64,000 bases of DNA from Stephania yunnanensis (Eukaryota; Streptophyta; Magnoliopsida; Ranunculales; Menispermaceae), in contig CM077582.1 of the NCBI GenBank assembly GCA_039657365.1, forward strand, positions 53,083,818-53,147,817, in the 5' to 3' direction. The notes below the pieces were generated by a model. That model searched no databases. It was not told where the DNA came from and saw nothing but the letters and a program-made list of their open reading frames with translations. Position 1 is the first letter of the stretch; each line of letters begins with the position of its first letter. Positions 1 to 11,191 of the stretch are shown here, one piece after another. The position numbers were made by a program, and so were the translations under genes.

Positions 1-289
1 TATGTATAGAGAAGTGAGAGCAAAGCAGGATGTATTTAAAGAAACAAAAAATTAACAAAGCTTAGTCTCATACAAAGCACTTAAAACTAGACAAAATAAG
101 CTCCTTTTCTATATACATGCAAAAGTAATAGAAAGGAAGATATTGAAACAAATATGAAACATTGAAACTCATCAAATTTCTAGCACCATCTATACGCTCT
201 TCCCATCATCTGGAAGCACAAAAAAGTTAAATTCAGAGACACAAGATGAGTAAAAAAACAAAACTAAATGGTTGAAATGTACTTTCCTC
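1..289. other. AT-rich interior of the CACTA element, no gene seen
   Basis: AT-rich stretch downstream of the transposase relic. No coding signal, terminal repeat or other structure was recognised. Confidence 0.5.
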
Positions 290-1566
290 AAGTGTTAGGT
301 ATGAAGACATGTTGTTTGGGCCATGGAATCGATTCCCCTAAAGCTTGCTCTATTGTCCTCATATTAGCTTGAGTCCTCCATATCAAAGCATTGTGGTCAA
401 TGGCTGTTTAGGAACACCCTCCACAACATGTAGCGGGTCATCTATTGCAATCTCTCCTTCTGCCACTATATGGGTACCAACAACCCAATCGATCAACTTG
501 CACTTCATTCCACACTTATTCGAAAAGTTCCCATTTTGTGGCTTCAATAAAAAATTATGAAGTTTAATTATCAGTAACACTTACGTTTAATAGATTAATA
601 TTTTTTTACCTGGCATGTACAAGTGTGCCCGTCTCCCCCTTGTAGACCCTATCATAAAAAATAACCAACACAATTTAAGAATGAATATTGTTCACGATAT
701 AAATAAATATACATATGTGTATAGTGAAAATATCAATTTGTACCTGTTTATGTTGATTGTAAACATAGGAAGATAAATTTTCATACTTCTCTCTCAAACC
801 CATAAGTTCTTTGATGATAGCGTAATTCTGAGTTGTTGCACCTACACCGGTAGGAGTTACTCCAAAACTAAGACCTCTCACTCGACCTTGGTGTTCAGTA
901 CCAAAAACTTGTGAAATAGAGTCATTGTTAATTGATTGAGCAGTAGATTCCGAGCATTGACTTTGATTACATGCATTGATTTTATCCTTTAAAACAAATA
1001 ACTACTATTTGCATCAAATGGAAGAAAATTTTGATAATATAAAATATCAAAGATCTATTAGTTAATTCACCATAATTTCGGCAATTTTGGCATTGTGTGG
1101 TTTCCCATTTTTATCTGAATGCCCTCTAATCCACACCTCAGCTCTGGAAACACTAGCACCATCTTTTTCTTCAATCTATAAGCATAAAAACAATAAATAA
1201 TACAAGATTAAAATATAGGTATAAGTAATAGAATAAATGAATAAAACTTGCCATCTCATATTTAAGGCGAGCATATCCTTTTCGACTTGTAGTATGCTGA
1301 ATCGTTTATTTTGCTCTAATTTCCTTAGTTTTATTGCTTTGGTCACGAAAGTTGCTAGATCTCCTTTATTTTTTGAACTCTTTCCATAACTTTTCATCAA
1401 TTGTGGCAGGTTTTTCGTCATTGTCATTTTCTAACTTCTTAGTAAGCCTTGATTTCCATGCTCTAAACAATCGCCCAATTCTTTGTAATATATGATTTTC
1501 ACGATATGCTTTTCCGGAATTATAAATCTTTCCTGCAATAAGAATGAAACACAATCAAATAGAGTA
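290..1566 (-). pseudogene. Broken Transposase_24 (Ptta/En/Spm) protein of a CACTA element
   Basis: Several exons on the minus strand can be read in family order. The first (about 1554-1250) covers the region ending HTTSRKGYARLKYEM. Next comes SRAEVWIRGHSDKNGK (about 1150-1080), then RVRGLSFGVTPTG (about 885-845), then CKLIDWVVGTHIVAEGE (about 500-450). The C-terminal end is ALGESIPWPKQHVF, with a stop near 292. These are hallmarks of the second protein of plant CACTA elements, thought to bind the subterminal repeats. Two in-frame TAA stops interrupt the first exon (after WKEFKK and after KEIRAK), so it is dead as it stands. Intron borders were not fixed exactly. Confidence 0.82.
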
Positions 1567-1699
1567 CTTTTTATACTTTTATATAAAAAATAGAATTCTA
1601 ACCTCAATAAACTTCCATATTCTTTTCTTATTATCTCTCTTGAGTACTACTTGCATTTTTAAAAAGAGATAATTTTTAGAGCCATCATCAATATCATCA

Positions 1700-2177
1700 A
1701 TTACGTACTACTTGCATTTTTAAAAAGAGATAATTTTTATAACAAAATTAGTTCCTATGTTGTTTTATTTTCTGCAAATACTTGTGTACTTTCTCAGACT
1801 ATATCAAGTGTTATATGAATGGCTCAACATGATCGTTGACATGGTAAAGAGGCTTAAGCACCGCATTCTAATTTTGAACAGATCAATCAATCATAGCCAT
1901 AGAGAAGTCGTAGAATACATAGCTTCTGACTTAACAGAAGAAGAAGATGTGCATAATTCAAATTGATGCATAAGTTGATCTTCTGCTTATTTAACAGAAG
2001 AAGAAGATGAAAACTTCAAATAATGGAAACAAACAAAAGATTCATGAAATGCAAACAATCAGAGACGACGAAGACTTACCAGATTGGCCAAAATCAGACT
2101 TTTCAAAGTTTGAGTTTTTCACAGAGAGAGAGAGAGATCGATTGAGAAATCGATTGAGAGAGTCTGCGCGCGTAAAT
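1700..2177. other. CACTA interior without recognisable gene
   Basis: Contains short open frames on the plus strand (1757-1966 and 2007-2264). The second is largely acidic low complexity driven by the GAA repeat. The phrase TTAACAGAAGAAGAAGATG occurs twice (near 1931 and 1991), a 60-bp-spaced local duplication. I recognise no protein family. Confidence 0.4.
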
Positions 2178-2215
2178 GAAGAAGAAGAAGAAGAAGAAGA
2201 AGAAGAAGAAGAAGA
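2178..2215 (+). repeat. (GAA)n microsatellite
   Basis: About 12 uninterrupted GAA units inside the CACTA element; this gives a poly-Glu run in one frame and poly-Ser or poly-Leu in the others. Confidence 0.95.
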
Positions 2216-2515
2216 GTCCGAGAGCGGTGAAGAAGAGGCAAGGCGAAGGCAGACCAAACCCTAGATGTGAAACCTATAGCAGCCAAATCGCCAAATCGAG
2301 TGAAGATGAGTGAAATCCATAGCAACCTCAGCAAACCAATGAAGATCGGATGCGGTGATGGTTTGAATCCGAGCTCAGCCACCCCAACAATGGCGATGAC
2401 GATGATGATGATGGACGCGAGTGCGAGCGAGTGAGGCGAGCGAGCTAGGCGAGCGAGTGAGTCCGAGTGCGAGAGTGTTCAGGGCAGGCAGTACATTTGT
2501 TGTTCGCTAGAGTTT

Positions 2516-2697
2516 CCATAGAGGTTTCTTTAACCTCTGTGAATTAGTGCTATTAAAAGCCTAATTGTCTAATTCATAGGGGTTAATTAAAACCTCTATC
2601 TATTAAATGCTATTAAAAGCTCAAATTGTCTAATTCATGGGGGTTAATTAAAACCTCTATCTATTAAGTGCTATTAAAAGCTCAAATTGTTCTAGTG
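2516..2697. repeat. CACTA subterminal tandem repeats
   Basis: Close to three copies of a roughly 61-bp unit with the words GGGTTAATTAAAACCTCTA and TGCTATTAAAAGCTCAAATT, ending at the CACTA terminus at 2697. In this superfamily such subterminal repeats are the binding sites of the element's own DNA-binding protein. The phrase 'aacctctatt' recurs in the related small element at 33659-33870. Confidence 0.8.
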
Positions 2698-2947
2698 TCT
2701 ATCTTTATAACCTTAATATTTTGGAGAAATCTCCTATTCTCAAACTAAAGTCTACGTACAAGGGCAGCAACATAGTCTCTCCTCACTACCACTTAGACTT
2801 GGATGAACACTATCTATTAGAAACTTTAACAAATTTAAACTTTTATTTTCAAAACATCAATCTATTATTTCATTTTCTTAATAACTCATGTATAATTGCC
2901 TCGACTCATCACAACTATTATATTTTACTTTCTTTCTTATAAAAAAG
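2698..2947. other. Flanking AT-rich DNA, nothing recognised
   Basis: Short stretch between the CACTA end and the inverted-repeat element. One 73-codon open frame (2721-2942) has no recognisable domain. Confidence 0.4.
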
Positions 2948-3323
2948 GGCAAATAATTAGCATGATATATCCTAAAGTTTAAGATTTTTTAAAAATTTAT
3001 TCTGACGTTTTAGTTTTGACAAATACATCCAAACGTTTGAATTTTTTACAAATTTATCTTAACGTTACAATTTTTACAAATATATCAAATCTCCTTATTT
3101 TCACCTTACTAATTGTAGGCCATAAAGACCATAACATGATGAATTGAAGAAATTTTTCGCACTTGCAACAACATAGTTAAAAGTAATCTCAAAGCAATAC
3201 AAATTTATTTATAAGATACAATTTACATAATTTCAAAACGTTAGGATGTATTAATAAAAATTGAAACATTACAATAAATTTGTAAAAAAACCTTAAACGT
3301 TATGATATATTACGCTATTTACC
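2948..3323. mobile_element. Inverted-repeat element (MITE or small non-autonomous MULE)
   Basis: The two ends are inverted copies over about 95 bp with scattered mismatches. The left end begins GGCAAATAATTAGCATGATA; the right end read backwards begins GGTAAATAGCGTAATATATC. ACATCC followed by an ACGTTT-like word occurs in both arms. No coding capacity. Long inverted ends suggest a Mutator-type MITE, but I could not find a convincing 9-bp TSD, so the superfamily is open. Confidence 0.65.
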
Positions 3324-3604
3324 AATTTAATATTTGGATTAATTTTGGTAGGTGCTTCAATTGAACACCAAAATGAATTCTACGAGGATAAAGGATGCTG
3401 CAAAAGAAAAAAGTCCACTTGAAAAATAAACGGTTAATTAAAAATTAAAAGTTCATTGAAATGTATAGTTTCTAATTACTATGTGTTTCCTATGCATTAT
3501 AAATTTATAATACCTAATTATATATATTAAATAATTAGCTAAACGATAAGGATTGATCTCATATATAAAATTAACCTTGTCTCATGCTTGTTACACACAC
3601 ATTG
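3324..3604. other. Left flank of the nested copia/gypsy cluster
   Basis: AT-rich DNA with no gene. Its last bases matter: CACAT (3598-3602) is the left TSD of the copia element, and CATTG (3600-3604) is the left TSD of gypsy A. TG at 3603-3604 is the duplicated first dinucleotide of the copia LTR. Confidence 0.7.
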
Positions 3605-3932
3605 CGTGACGGCCCCAAATCCCGAGGTCGCCACGTGGGGAGGTGCGGCCCCATGGTCCTGTCAGATCCTTGACCTACTGGGTCCCATGCACCACTAACG
3701 TCCATTGCTACATCATAACTACTCATTATGCGTGTTAAGCTCAATTTGTAATCAATTTAGTTCGATAGTTTAATCATTTTTATAGCATTAAAAACAAAAC
3801 AGCGGAAGTCTTAAATTTAAAAACAGTAAAACAATTAAATTTATCATCGTAATAAGCATCGTTTTAAGAGCAACACCTATTGTGGAAAACCCAGGGAAAA
3901 TACTATGTATATAGATGACAATACTAAACAGT

Positions 3933-3940
3933 AATATATA
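3933..3940 (-). promoter_or_regulatory. TATA-like box in the LTR of gypsy A
   Basis: TATATATT on the minus strand, preceded by GTACTTG. The same box is preserved in the inverted LTR piece (11466-11473) and in the 5' LTR of element D (57801-57808), which fits a core promoter. Its position about 330 bp from the LTR end would make R plus U5 short. Inferred from conservation only. Confidence 0.45.
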
Positions 3941-4965
3941 CAAGTACAATGTCTATCCAGTCTCCCAATACCCAAAAGTAAAACAAAATATCAAAATCGC
4001 ACGTACTAGTAGGTCCTCGACAGAGGGCAATCAGATAAAGTCGCCCAAAATCTCCTTGCCCCTACTAGCACTAGGATCTGCACTCGACCATCACAAAAAG
4101 CAAGATGGAGAGTACAGTTAGTAAGATTCCAACCAAGTACACCGAGCATTTACAAGAAAATAAACAGATACCAATAAACATGTAAAATAATCATGCGGAA
4201 ACTAGACAGGCAACTGTGCTAAGATCATCACATGAATAAATAACACGAGAGAAACAAAGTGTGTACTCGTCCGGTCGACTAAATCGTACTTTGGACCCCA
4301 GATCCTTTCGGTGGGTGCCCCCACTTCCTTTCACCTGGTTCCTCGCGGGGCTTGCCCGACACGTGTACCCTTACAACTCGGGTTGCAATTCACCGAATGC
4401 CTGATCACACGTGCTACAACATAGTGTGCCATAAGTACATAACGAATATCAGGTGGGAGTAACTCGACCAACAACCCAAATGTATCACGGAATAGAGTAC
4501 AATAACAAGGAATAGGAAATCAACGATGAAAAAATAAACCCTCAGTGACTTTCAGATGAAATCTTACGTACCTAAAAAACGCACTCCAAAGTTTCACTTA
4601 CGTCTCGAGATACGTGTCCGATTTTCGATTGTGGTCTCCTATGTTCCTGGTGTCCAATTAAACTATTTTAACTAGTTTAGAGTTAAATTTAGTGAATTTA
4701 TAATGTGTGGCCCAATTATAAAGATTTTCATTTCAAACAGTTTTGGTTTGACACCCTTTTCGAATTATACCGGGGTGTCAACGGTCGAAAAATTCTTGAA
4801 TACCATTTTTTCTACCTTTTTCTCATCTTTTATAATTTTTCCCGATTTTCTAGATTTTTCCCATAATTTTCCACATATTTTTCTTATTTTTCTGTAATTT
4901 ATTAAATTTTAAATTACTTTTTTAAAATTATATTTTAATATTTTATATTATTTAATATATGGGTG

Positions 4966-5126
4966 GGTCCCTGGACCGGTCAAACCCGATCCACTCGGGT
5001 CGGTCTGACCCGTTCCAACCGGGTCGGCCGACCCGATTCGACCCGGTCCGGTCCGGGTGGGCCGGACCGCCCAACCGTTCCACCCCCACCCCATCTTCTT
5101 CTTCTTCCTCACAGAGAGAACGTTAT

Positions 5127-5165
<39 letters not shown>

Positions 5166-5310
5166 CTTTTCTTCTCTTTGGTTTGGGTTGGGGTTGCTTG
5201 TCCACCCCAACCTCGGTGGACTCGATGGCAGTGGGGAGACACCCCCGCCATCTCCACCTCGACTGGTTCGGCCTCCATGGCCGAACCCCTTCTTGGCCAC
5301 CATGGCCGAC
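4966..5310 (-). repeat. LTR module: GACCCG array, poly-T run, hairpin triplet
   Basis: A cluster of GACCCG/GGGTCGG words (4966-5080) is followed by 36 Ts (5130-5165) and then three hairpins. These are 5186-5212 (9-bp perfect stem), 5224-5252 (10 of 13 pairs) and 5265-5287 (GGTTCGGCC, 5-nt loop, GGCCGAACC). The same order of modules, with different stem sequences, is seen in solo LTR F (46880-47195) and, reduced, in the solo LTR at 17204-17641. Open reading frames across this stretch come from low complexity. Confidence 0.75.
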
Positions 5311-6046
5311 ACACCGAAAACACAACAAAAGCAACGACTTACCTCGGCCGTTGACGTCTCCACCTCCTCTTCTCCTTCCCGGCGTGTTCCTTCCTCTCCT
5401 CCTCCTCTCCTTTCCTTCTTCTTCCTCCGGCCTCCCTACCGTGTGAACGTGTGTGAGTGGGTGTGTGTGAGAGAGTGAGTGTAGTGTGAGGTGAGAGAGT
5501 GACGTGAGGGAGGGGTGAAAATGATGAGGGAGTGAGGTGGAGTGTATATGATGGTAAGTTAATTGACTTTGTGTCATTGACTCCCAACTGTGACACAGCT
5601 GGGACACTCGCCTGTGTTTTCGAGCGTTTCGACGCCCGAGTTTCGCGTCCGAATCGCGATATACGCGTACCGCCGCATCACTAACCACCCAATATCTATT
5701 CCATAGTAATTATTTGACCATTATTTATTTATTTATTTAATTTGTGTGTTTTAGTTTCCCCGACCTAGTGTACCCATAGTTCGCTCTTCAGTACCCGTCT
5801 CGATACGTTTTTCGAGGCGAACACCCGTTACACTATCTTGCTCGATTCGATGATATAAATACACACATGTGATGTTAAGCGAATAACTCGATATACAACA
5901 TCGCAATAGGCAAACAATCATACAAAATTACTATTTACCTAGTCAGCATGCCCTGCCCTATTTGCGGTATCCACGTGGCTCTGAGCTGTCGTCCAAGTCT
6001 GAAAATAATCCATAATAACGGCGAAATTAAAATTTGGGCCGTTACA

Positions 6047-6056
6047 ACTCTTCCCA
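6047..6056 (-). other. Polypurine tract of gypsy A
   Basis: TGGGAAGAGT on the minus strand, immediately before the 3' LTR start TGTAACGG. The same tract occurs next to the LTRs of B (TTGGGAAGAT, 40287-40296) and C (TGGGAAGATT, 31160-31169). It is the expected plus-strand priming site. Confidence 0.75.
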
Positions 6057-6084
6057 ACTAGAAAAGAAATTTCGTCCCGAAATT

Positions 6085-6573
6085 TTAAATAACTTGAAGT
6101 TTCGTACCATGAAATAGATGTGGGTAACGCTGCCGCATAGTAGACTCGAGCTCCCAAGTGAGTCCTTCTGTACCATGATGTTGCCAACGAACCAACACCT
6201 TAGGGATCACCTTGTTCCTAAGCGTTTGAGTCGCGCGATCCACAATTTCTATCAGTCGCTCCTCATATGTTACATCAGGCCGAACCTCGATCTTTCTCAA
6301 GTCAACCATTGGTCTCGGTCCTGACCTAGCCAGTCTTAACATTGAGATGTGAAACGTAGGATGAACCCCAGCCAACTCTGCTGGCAAGTCCAATCTATAA
6401 GCCACACTGCCAACTCGTGCTGCGACTCTGAACGGTCCTATGTATCTCGGCGCCAATTTTCCTTTAATCCCAAATCTCTGCTGGCCCTTCCATGGAGAAA
6501 CCTTTAGATAAACCATGTCGCCCTCTTCATAGCTCAAACCCTCGTGATACTTATCCGCATATTTCTTCTGCAT
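6085..6573 (-). pseudogene. Gypsy A integrase C-terminus and chromodomain-like tail
   Basis: A 162-codon open frame. It starts with the integrase C-terminal region (GDMVYLKVSPWKGQQRFG, then GPFRVAARVG and HPTFHISMLR). It ends with a degenerate chromodomain (VLVRWQHHGTEGLTWELE followed by RYPHLF). In chromoviruses this tail directs integration to marked chromatin. The frame itself is unbroken, but it is separated from the integrase core by a stop or frameshift near 6600-6710, so no complete polyprotein can be made. Confidence 0.85.
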
Positions 6574-6710
6574 GTCTTGTGCTGCCCGAAGTCTCGTCGA
6601 ATCTGTCTAATCTTCTCTGTGTGATCAACAACTATCTCTGGCCCAATCGCCGCTGTATCCTCAGGCGCTGCCCAACACGCAGGTGATCTGCAGGGTCTGC
6701 CATACAACGC

Positions 6711-7145
6711 CTAAAATGGAGGCATCCCGATACTCGCCTGATAGCTGTTATTGTAAGCAAACTCACACAGCGGTAAATAATCCTCCCACGAACCTCCAAA
6801 CAGCAAAATACAAGCCCTGAGCATATCTTCCAGAATCCGTATCAGTCTCTCAAACTGTCCGTCTGTCTGAGGATGGTAAGCTATACTAAATTGCAACTTG
6901 GTGCCAAATTGCTCCTGCATCGCCTCACAAAATTTCGAAGTCAACCTAGGATCTCAATCAGATACAATAGAGACTAGCACCCCATGCAATCTAATGATCT
7001 CTCTCTCAAAGATAATGCTCAGCTGCGGGAACGAATATCTCATAGAAATAGGAATGAAATGTGCCGATTTCGTTAGTCTGTCAATCACAACCCAAACCGC
7101 ATCGTGTCTCCTCGTAGTCTGCCGTAACCCACTGACAAAATCCAT
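6711..7145 (-). pseudogene. Gypsy A integrase catalytic core
   Basis: Two adjoining minus frames (7145-6954 and 6944-6711) cover the core. MDFVSGLRQTTRRHDAVWVV holds the first catalytic Asp region, VSIVSD the second, and QFERLIRILEDML the Glu region, followed by FAYNNSYQASIGMPPF. One in-frame stop near 6950 splits it at the word that reads RDPRLTSKF in relatives. All three acidic positions can be seen. Confidence 0.85.
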
Positions 7146-7184
7146 AGTGACGTGCTCCCATTTCCACTGTGGAATTGGTAGTGG

Positions 7185-7943
7185 CTATAGTAAACCGCCT
7201 GATCTCCTATGCTCAGCCTTAACTTGCTGGCAGATATGACAACTCCTTACGTACTCTCCAACGTCAGCTTTCATCCTCGGCCACCAGAACAATCGCCTCA
7301 AGTCGTGATACATCTTGGTCCGACCCGGATGAACCGTGTAGCGAGACCGGTGTGCGTCCTCCAAAATTTCGTTCCGTATCTCCAGATCTGCAGGGATCCA
7401 CAACCTCCCCCGGTGTCTCAAACACTGATCCGTCGACTCTACCCAATCCGCACACTCCGGATCCCGAGCCATACCACTGAACCGCTCATAGAGCCCATCA
7501 GTCCTCTGACGCTCGGCAACTCGCTCAATAGATACCGTCGGAACTCTCATGTGACAACAAATGTGTGGCTCGGCCGTAGTAAAAACATCGGTCAGGCACA
7601 TAACTGACGTCGCCTGTAATAAGCCATGCTCGTGTGTCATATGTCGCACTACCGTCTGACTGTCAATACCACTTCTGCTCAAAGCGCCAACTACGACGTT
7701 TGCTTTCCCTGGGTGATACTCAATAGTGAAGTCGTAGTCTTTTAGTAACTCAAGCCATCTCCTCTGACGCATGTTTAGATCTCTCTGAGTGAAAATGTAT
7801 TTCAGACTCTGATGATCAGTGTAGAGTACGAACCGCTCTCCATAGAGATAATGTCTCCAAGCCTTCAGTGCAAAAACGACCGCGGCAAGCTCCAAGTCAT
7901 GCACTGGATAGTTAACCTCGTGGGGTCTCAATCGTCGGGACAA
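7185..7943 (-). pseudogene. Gypsy A RNase H and integrase zinc-binding domain
   Basis: A 252-codon frame. RNase H is seen in VFALKAWRHYLYGERFVLYT followed by DHQSLKYIF, then YHPGKANVVVGALSR. The chain continues through a linker to the HHCC zinc-binding domain of integrase (EDAHRSRYTVHPG, then CHICQQVKAEHR). It overlaps the preceding frame, showing a frameshift near 7940. The order and spacing match Ty3/gypsy pol. Confidence 0.87.
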
Positions 7944-8556
7944 GTAAGCTCGGGTCTACCCTCCTGCATCAAAACGCATCCAAGTCCAATGCCCGATGCA
8001 TCCGTATACACTGATAAACTCTTGCCCGGCTCTGGCAATGTCAACACTGGCGCGGAAGTCAATCTCCTCTTCAACTCCCAAAAAGCTTGCTCACACTCCT
8101 CGGACCAATCAAATCTGACATCCTTCTTAGTCAGTCTAGTCATTGGTGCTGCGATCGATGAAAAGCCCTGTACGAAGCGGCGGTAGTACCCTGCTAGTCC
8201 CAAGAAACTCCGAATATCAAAAGCAGACTCGGGCGTCCTCCAGTCAATAATTGCCCGAATCTTCTCTGAATCCACAAAGATACCTGATCACTAATGACGT
8301 GTCCCAAAAATCTTACTGCACTCAGCCAAAAATCACACTTGCTAAATTTTGCGTACAGTCTATGCTCTCTCAATGTCGTCAAAACCGCTATGAGATGACT
8401 CGCATGCTCCTCATGAGTCTTGCTATAAATCAAGATGTCATCAATAAAGACGATGACATATCTGTCCAAGTATGGTCTCAAGAACCTATGCATCAAGTCC
8501 CTGAAGATCGCCGAGGTATTAGTCAGCCCTAAAGGCATAATTGTAAACTCAAACAA
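7928..8556 (-). pseudogene. Gypsy A reverse transcriptase C-terminal half
   Basis: Two overlapping minus frames (8556-8194 and 8275-7928). The first carries FEFTIMPLGLTN and the catalytic FIDDILIYS motif, then FSKCDFWLSAVRFLGHVISD. The second carries FLGLAGYYRRFVQGFSSIA and the start of RNase H (YTDASGIGLGCVLMQ). The overlap marks a frameshift around 8230. A further frameshift near 8540 separates this from the upstream RT half. Confidence 0.87.
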
Positions 8557-9461
8557 CCCATATCTTGTACTGAAAGTTGTCTTCTTGATGTCTTTTCTAG
8601 TATCCTCAACTGATGATAGCCTGAACGCAGATCAATTTTCGAGAAGAACTTGGCGCCAGTCAAACGATCGAAAAGATCGTCGATCCTGGGGAGTGGGTAA
8701 CGGTTCTTAACTGTCACCTGATTCAACTTCCGGTAGTCTATGCACATCCTCATTGAACCATCCTTCTTCTTTACAAATAATACCGGAGCTCCCCAAGGTG
8801 ACATGCTAGGGTGAATGAAGCCCTTATCCAGTAAGTCATCCAATTGCCTCCTGACCTCCTCATGCTCTAACAGTGACATCCGGTAAGGTCTGCTAGCGAT
8901 CGGTTGAGTACCTGGTATCAGCTCAATGATGAACTCAATCGCTCTTGGCGGTGGCAATCCTGGTAAATCATCCGAAAATACGTCGACAAAGTCTCGGACT
9001 ACTGGAACATCTTCAATCCTGACTTCGGCCCTAACCTCTGGCTCGACTATTACTGCAAATGTCTCCATCTCCTGAGTCGTAGCTAGTCGGCTTGTGGTAA
9101 TTGGTAGTGCGGTAGCGACTCCGGTAAATGTAAACTCTGGAATCCCTGGAACTCGAAATGTGACAGTCTTCTGGAAGCAATCTAGCTGCGCATGATATGC
9201 CGCCAACCAGTCCATCCCTAAAAGTGCGTCAAACTCGAGGTACTCTAGGACTTGTAAGTCTATCGACAATTGATGCCCATTTACCTCTATCGTGCAGTCT
9301 CGACATATCTTGTTAGGGTATATCTTATCCCCAGCGGTCGTACTGAGGACAAGGTATGTGTCAATGGTCTGTGATGCTAACCCTAACTTTCCTACCATAC
9401 GTCCAGAAATAAATGATAATGTACTACCAGAATCTATCATAACATGCATCGGTCTACCCAT
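8529..9461 (-). pseudogene. Gypsy A protease and reverse transcriptase N-terminal half
   Basis: A 310-codon frame. The protease active site is MIDSGSTLSFI near the start, followed by LEFDALLGMDWLAAYHAQLD. The RT fingers begin at SRPYRMSLLEHEEVRRQLDD and include SPWGAPVLFVKKKDGSMRMC, YRKLNQVTVKNRYPLPRID and FSKIDLRSGYHQLRI. The frame is lost just before the region with the catalytic Asp pair. It is one of the best preserved parts of A. Confidence 0.87.
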
Positions 9462-9479
9462 AATAGATAACGTACCCTC

Positions 9480-10890
9480 GACGAGCTGTCTGGTCGCATC
9501 TAGATCTAGCTGGGTGACTGCATGTGCTCTCCCTGGCCTGACCCTGCTGGGCTCCTAGTAATGTCGGTGGTGTCTTGCAATCAGCTTTCGGGTGCCCTTT
9601 CTTACCACAGTGATGACATCGACGTCTCTCCTGCCAAGCCCCAAATCTCTGACCCTAACCCTGGTCTCTTTGACCCTTGTCACGGCCTCCCTGATCCCTA
9701 TCCCGACGCATGCATCGTTGTGGTGATTTCGCCGTCGCTCGTGGGTGCGAGTCTTAAGGCATGCGTCTCGTCGCCTATCCTCGTCTTCGAAACCGGCTAT
9801 CCGGTGATCAACCTAACGGTCCCTATCTCGTCGATCATCTCGGCGACCTCTATCAAGATGATCTCTCTGTCTCTTCGGTCTTTGATCTGACCGAGAACTC
9901 TGACCCGCCTGTACTGCAGTGCCTGTCGCACGTCTGCCCTTTCTCTCCAAGAGTAGTGTCTCATAAGATAATGCTCGATCAAACACTTCCTGAAGAGTAG
10001 TAGCACCTGTCGAGACTATCGCGTCAGCAATCCGCTCATCAACACCACGTACGAAATAGTAAATCTGAAGCGTCTCTGTGCTCGCTACATCCATCAAGAA
10101 CCGTAATAGGTATCAGTACCGCTCCATGTACTGCATCAATTAGCGGTTACCCTGTCGTAGGGCCAGAAAATCCTCCCTCAATCTCAGCCTCACCTGCATG
10201 GGGATGAACTCGTCATAGAACAACTCTCGAAACTCTACCCATATTGCTGGCTCCGGGTGGATATCCAGATAAGTCATCCACCAAACCACTGCATTACCTC
10301 TCATACACGCTCCGGATAAACGTGCCTGTATGCTGTCATCATTCCGCATCGGCTTATGGAAACGCTCATGCGAAACTATCCATTTCCCTTCTGCCTCAGG
10401 GTCTCCACCTCCGTAGAAGTATCCCGGCTGAAACTTCATAAACTCTCTAACAAGCTTCGCCTCCGGGGTCAAGACGAATGCAGAAGTAGCAGGAATTGTA
10501 GTAGCTGTTGGCTGCTTGATAGTCATAGGTAGGGGCGTAAGAGTCGAAGTCTCTAACGGTATCACAGTAGCTGGCGAGACTCCCTCAGCCTGTGTCTCTG
10601 AAAGTGGTGTATCAGTAGGCATATGTGATGTTATCGGGGCGACGGGTGTCTGTACGGTAGGTGCGACCAGGACTGTGGGAGCTAGTGCTGCTGCCGTGGC
10701 GAGTGTCACGACCTGTGCCCTAAGTAGCTGGAGGATCTATGTCAGTTGGGCATCGTGTGCGGCGAGTCGATCCTCAATACTCTGAGTCGACACGGTAGTA
10801 GTCGCGGTGTCCCTAGTAGGATCACAAGTCTGTCCTACCTCAGGCTATGTAGAGGGTTGTCTGTACATCGTGATCTGTATCGAAAAACGT
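9480..10890 (-). pseudogene. Gypsy A gag with CCHC zinc knuckle
   Basis: The probable start is near 10868 (MYRQPST). Two TAG stops interrupt the first 50 codons. The long frame 10709-10140 carries the capsid region (FMKFQPGYFYGGGDPEAEGK, then WVEFRELFYDEFIP), and 10097-9797 carries the next part after a break near 10140. A zinc knuckle of CX2CX4HX4C type (CHHCGKKGHPKADC) lies near 9575-9615, close to the protease, as expected. Broken by stops and at least one frameshift. Confidence 0.82.
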
Positions 10891-11093
10891 GCGTCGGATC
10901 AGCCTCGGTATATATACGTTTAATATATCATTTACAATAAAACATAACACGTGTATAAACCCTAAGTCTACCCGCCTCACCATCACTTCCCAACTAGAGT
11001 TCTAAGGCAAGTACATCGGGTTTCCACATCTAAATTTTAAATTTTTAAGTCTTATGCTCTTTCAGTTAATTTTCCGAGGTTCCTCAAACTCTC

Positions 11094-11105
11094 GCTCTGA
11101 TACCA
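11094..11105 (-). other. Primer-binding site of gypsy A (initiator-Met type)
   Basis: TGGTATCAGAGC on the minus strand, the complement of the 3' end of plant initiator methionine tRNA. It lies at the inner edge of the anomalous 5' end. A second, shorter copy of the site lies 69 bp further out. Confidence 0.8.
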
Positions 11106-11191
11106 CCTGTGGCGTGGTATCAGTTTAAGGGCACCTACGCTTCCTCCGACGGGGTCGACCATGCTATGATACCACCTGTGGCGTGGTATCA
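11098..11191. repeat. Two identical PBS hairpins flanking the LTR inversion junction
   Basis: TGATACCAC, a 7-nt loop and GTGGTATCA occur twice (11098-11122 and 11167-11191), 69 bp apart. Each is the primer-binding site facing an inverted copy of itself across a word resembling the LTR end. The second hairpin abuts the start of the inverted LTR piece at CAGTTG (11190). Confidence 0.85.

Larger units (their letters stand above)
1..2697 (-). mobile_element. CACTA (En/Spm) element, right part; left end outside window
   Basis: The right terminus reads TTGTTCTAGTG, the reverse complement of CACTAGAACAA, a typical CACTA end; TCT follows. Just inside it are about 61-bp subterminal tandem repeats, and further in is a broken plant transposase (Transposase_24 type) on the minus strand. 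The same terminus is found on the small element at 33659-33870, so the two belong to one family. The left end and the main TNP2-type transposase, if present, lie before base 1, so the TSD cannot be checked. Confidence 0.8.
3605..6046 (-). repeat. 3' LTR of gypsy A
   Basis: 2442 bp. On the minus strand it starts TGTAACGGCCC and ends GGCCGTCACG; the final CA is altered compared with the other copy, which ends GGCCGTCACA. It holds a TATA-like box, a GC-rich array of GACCCG words, a 36-T run and three hairpins. Confidence 0.88.

Noticed and set aside
4948..5688. 246-codon open frame on the minus strand
   Set aside because: It crosses the GACCCG array, the T run and CT-rich DNA inside an LTR. Its protein is low complexity (poly-Lys, Arg/Gly), and other frames over the same bases are just as open.
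11094..11105. Possible tRNA gene (initiator-Met 3' end)
   Set aside because: Only the 12 bases of a primer-binding site are present, next to an LTR; no cloverleaf or promoter boxes are visible.
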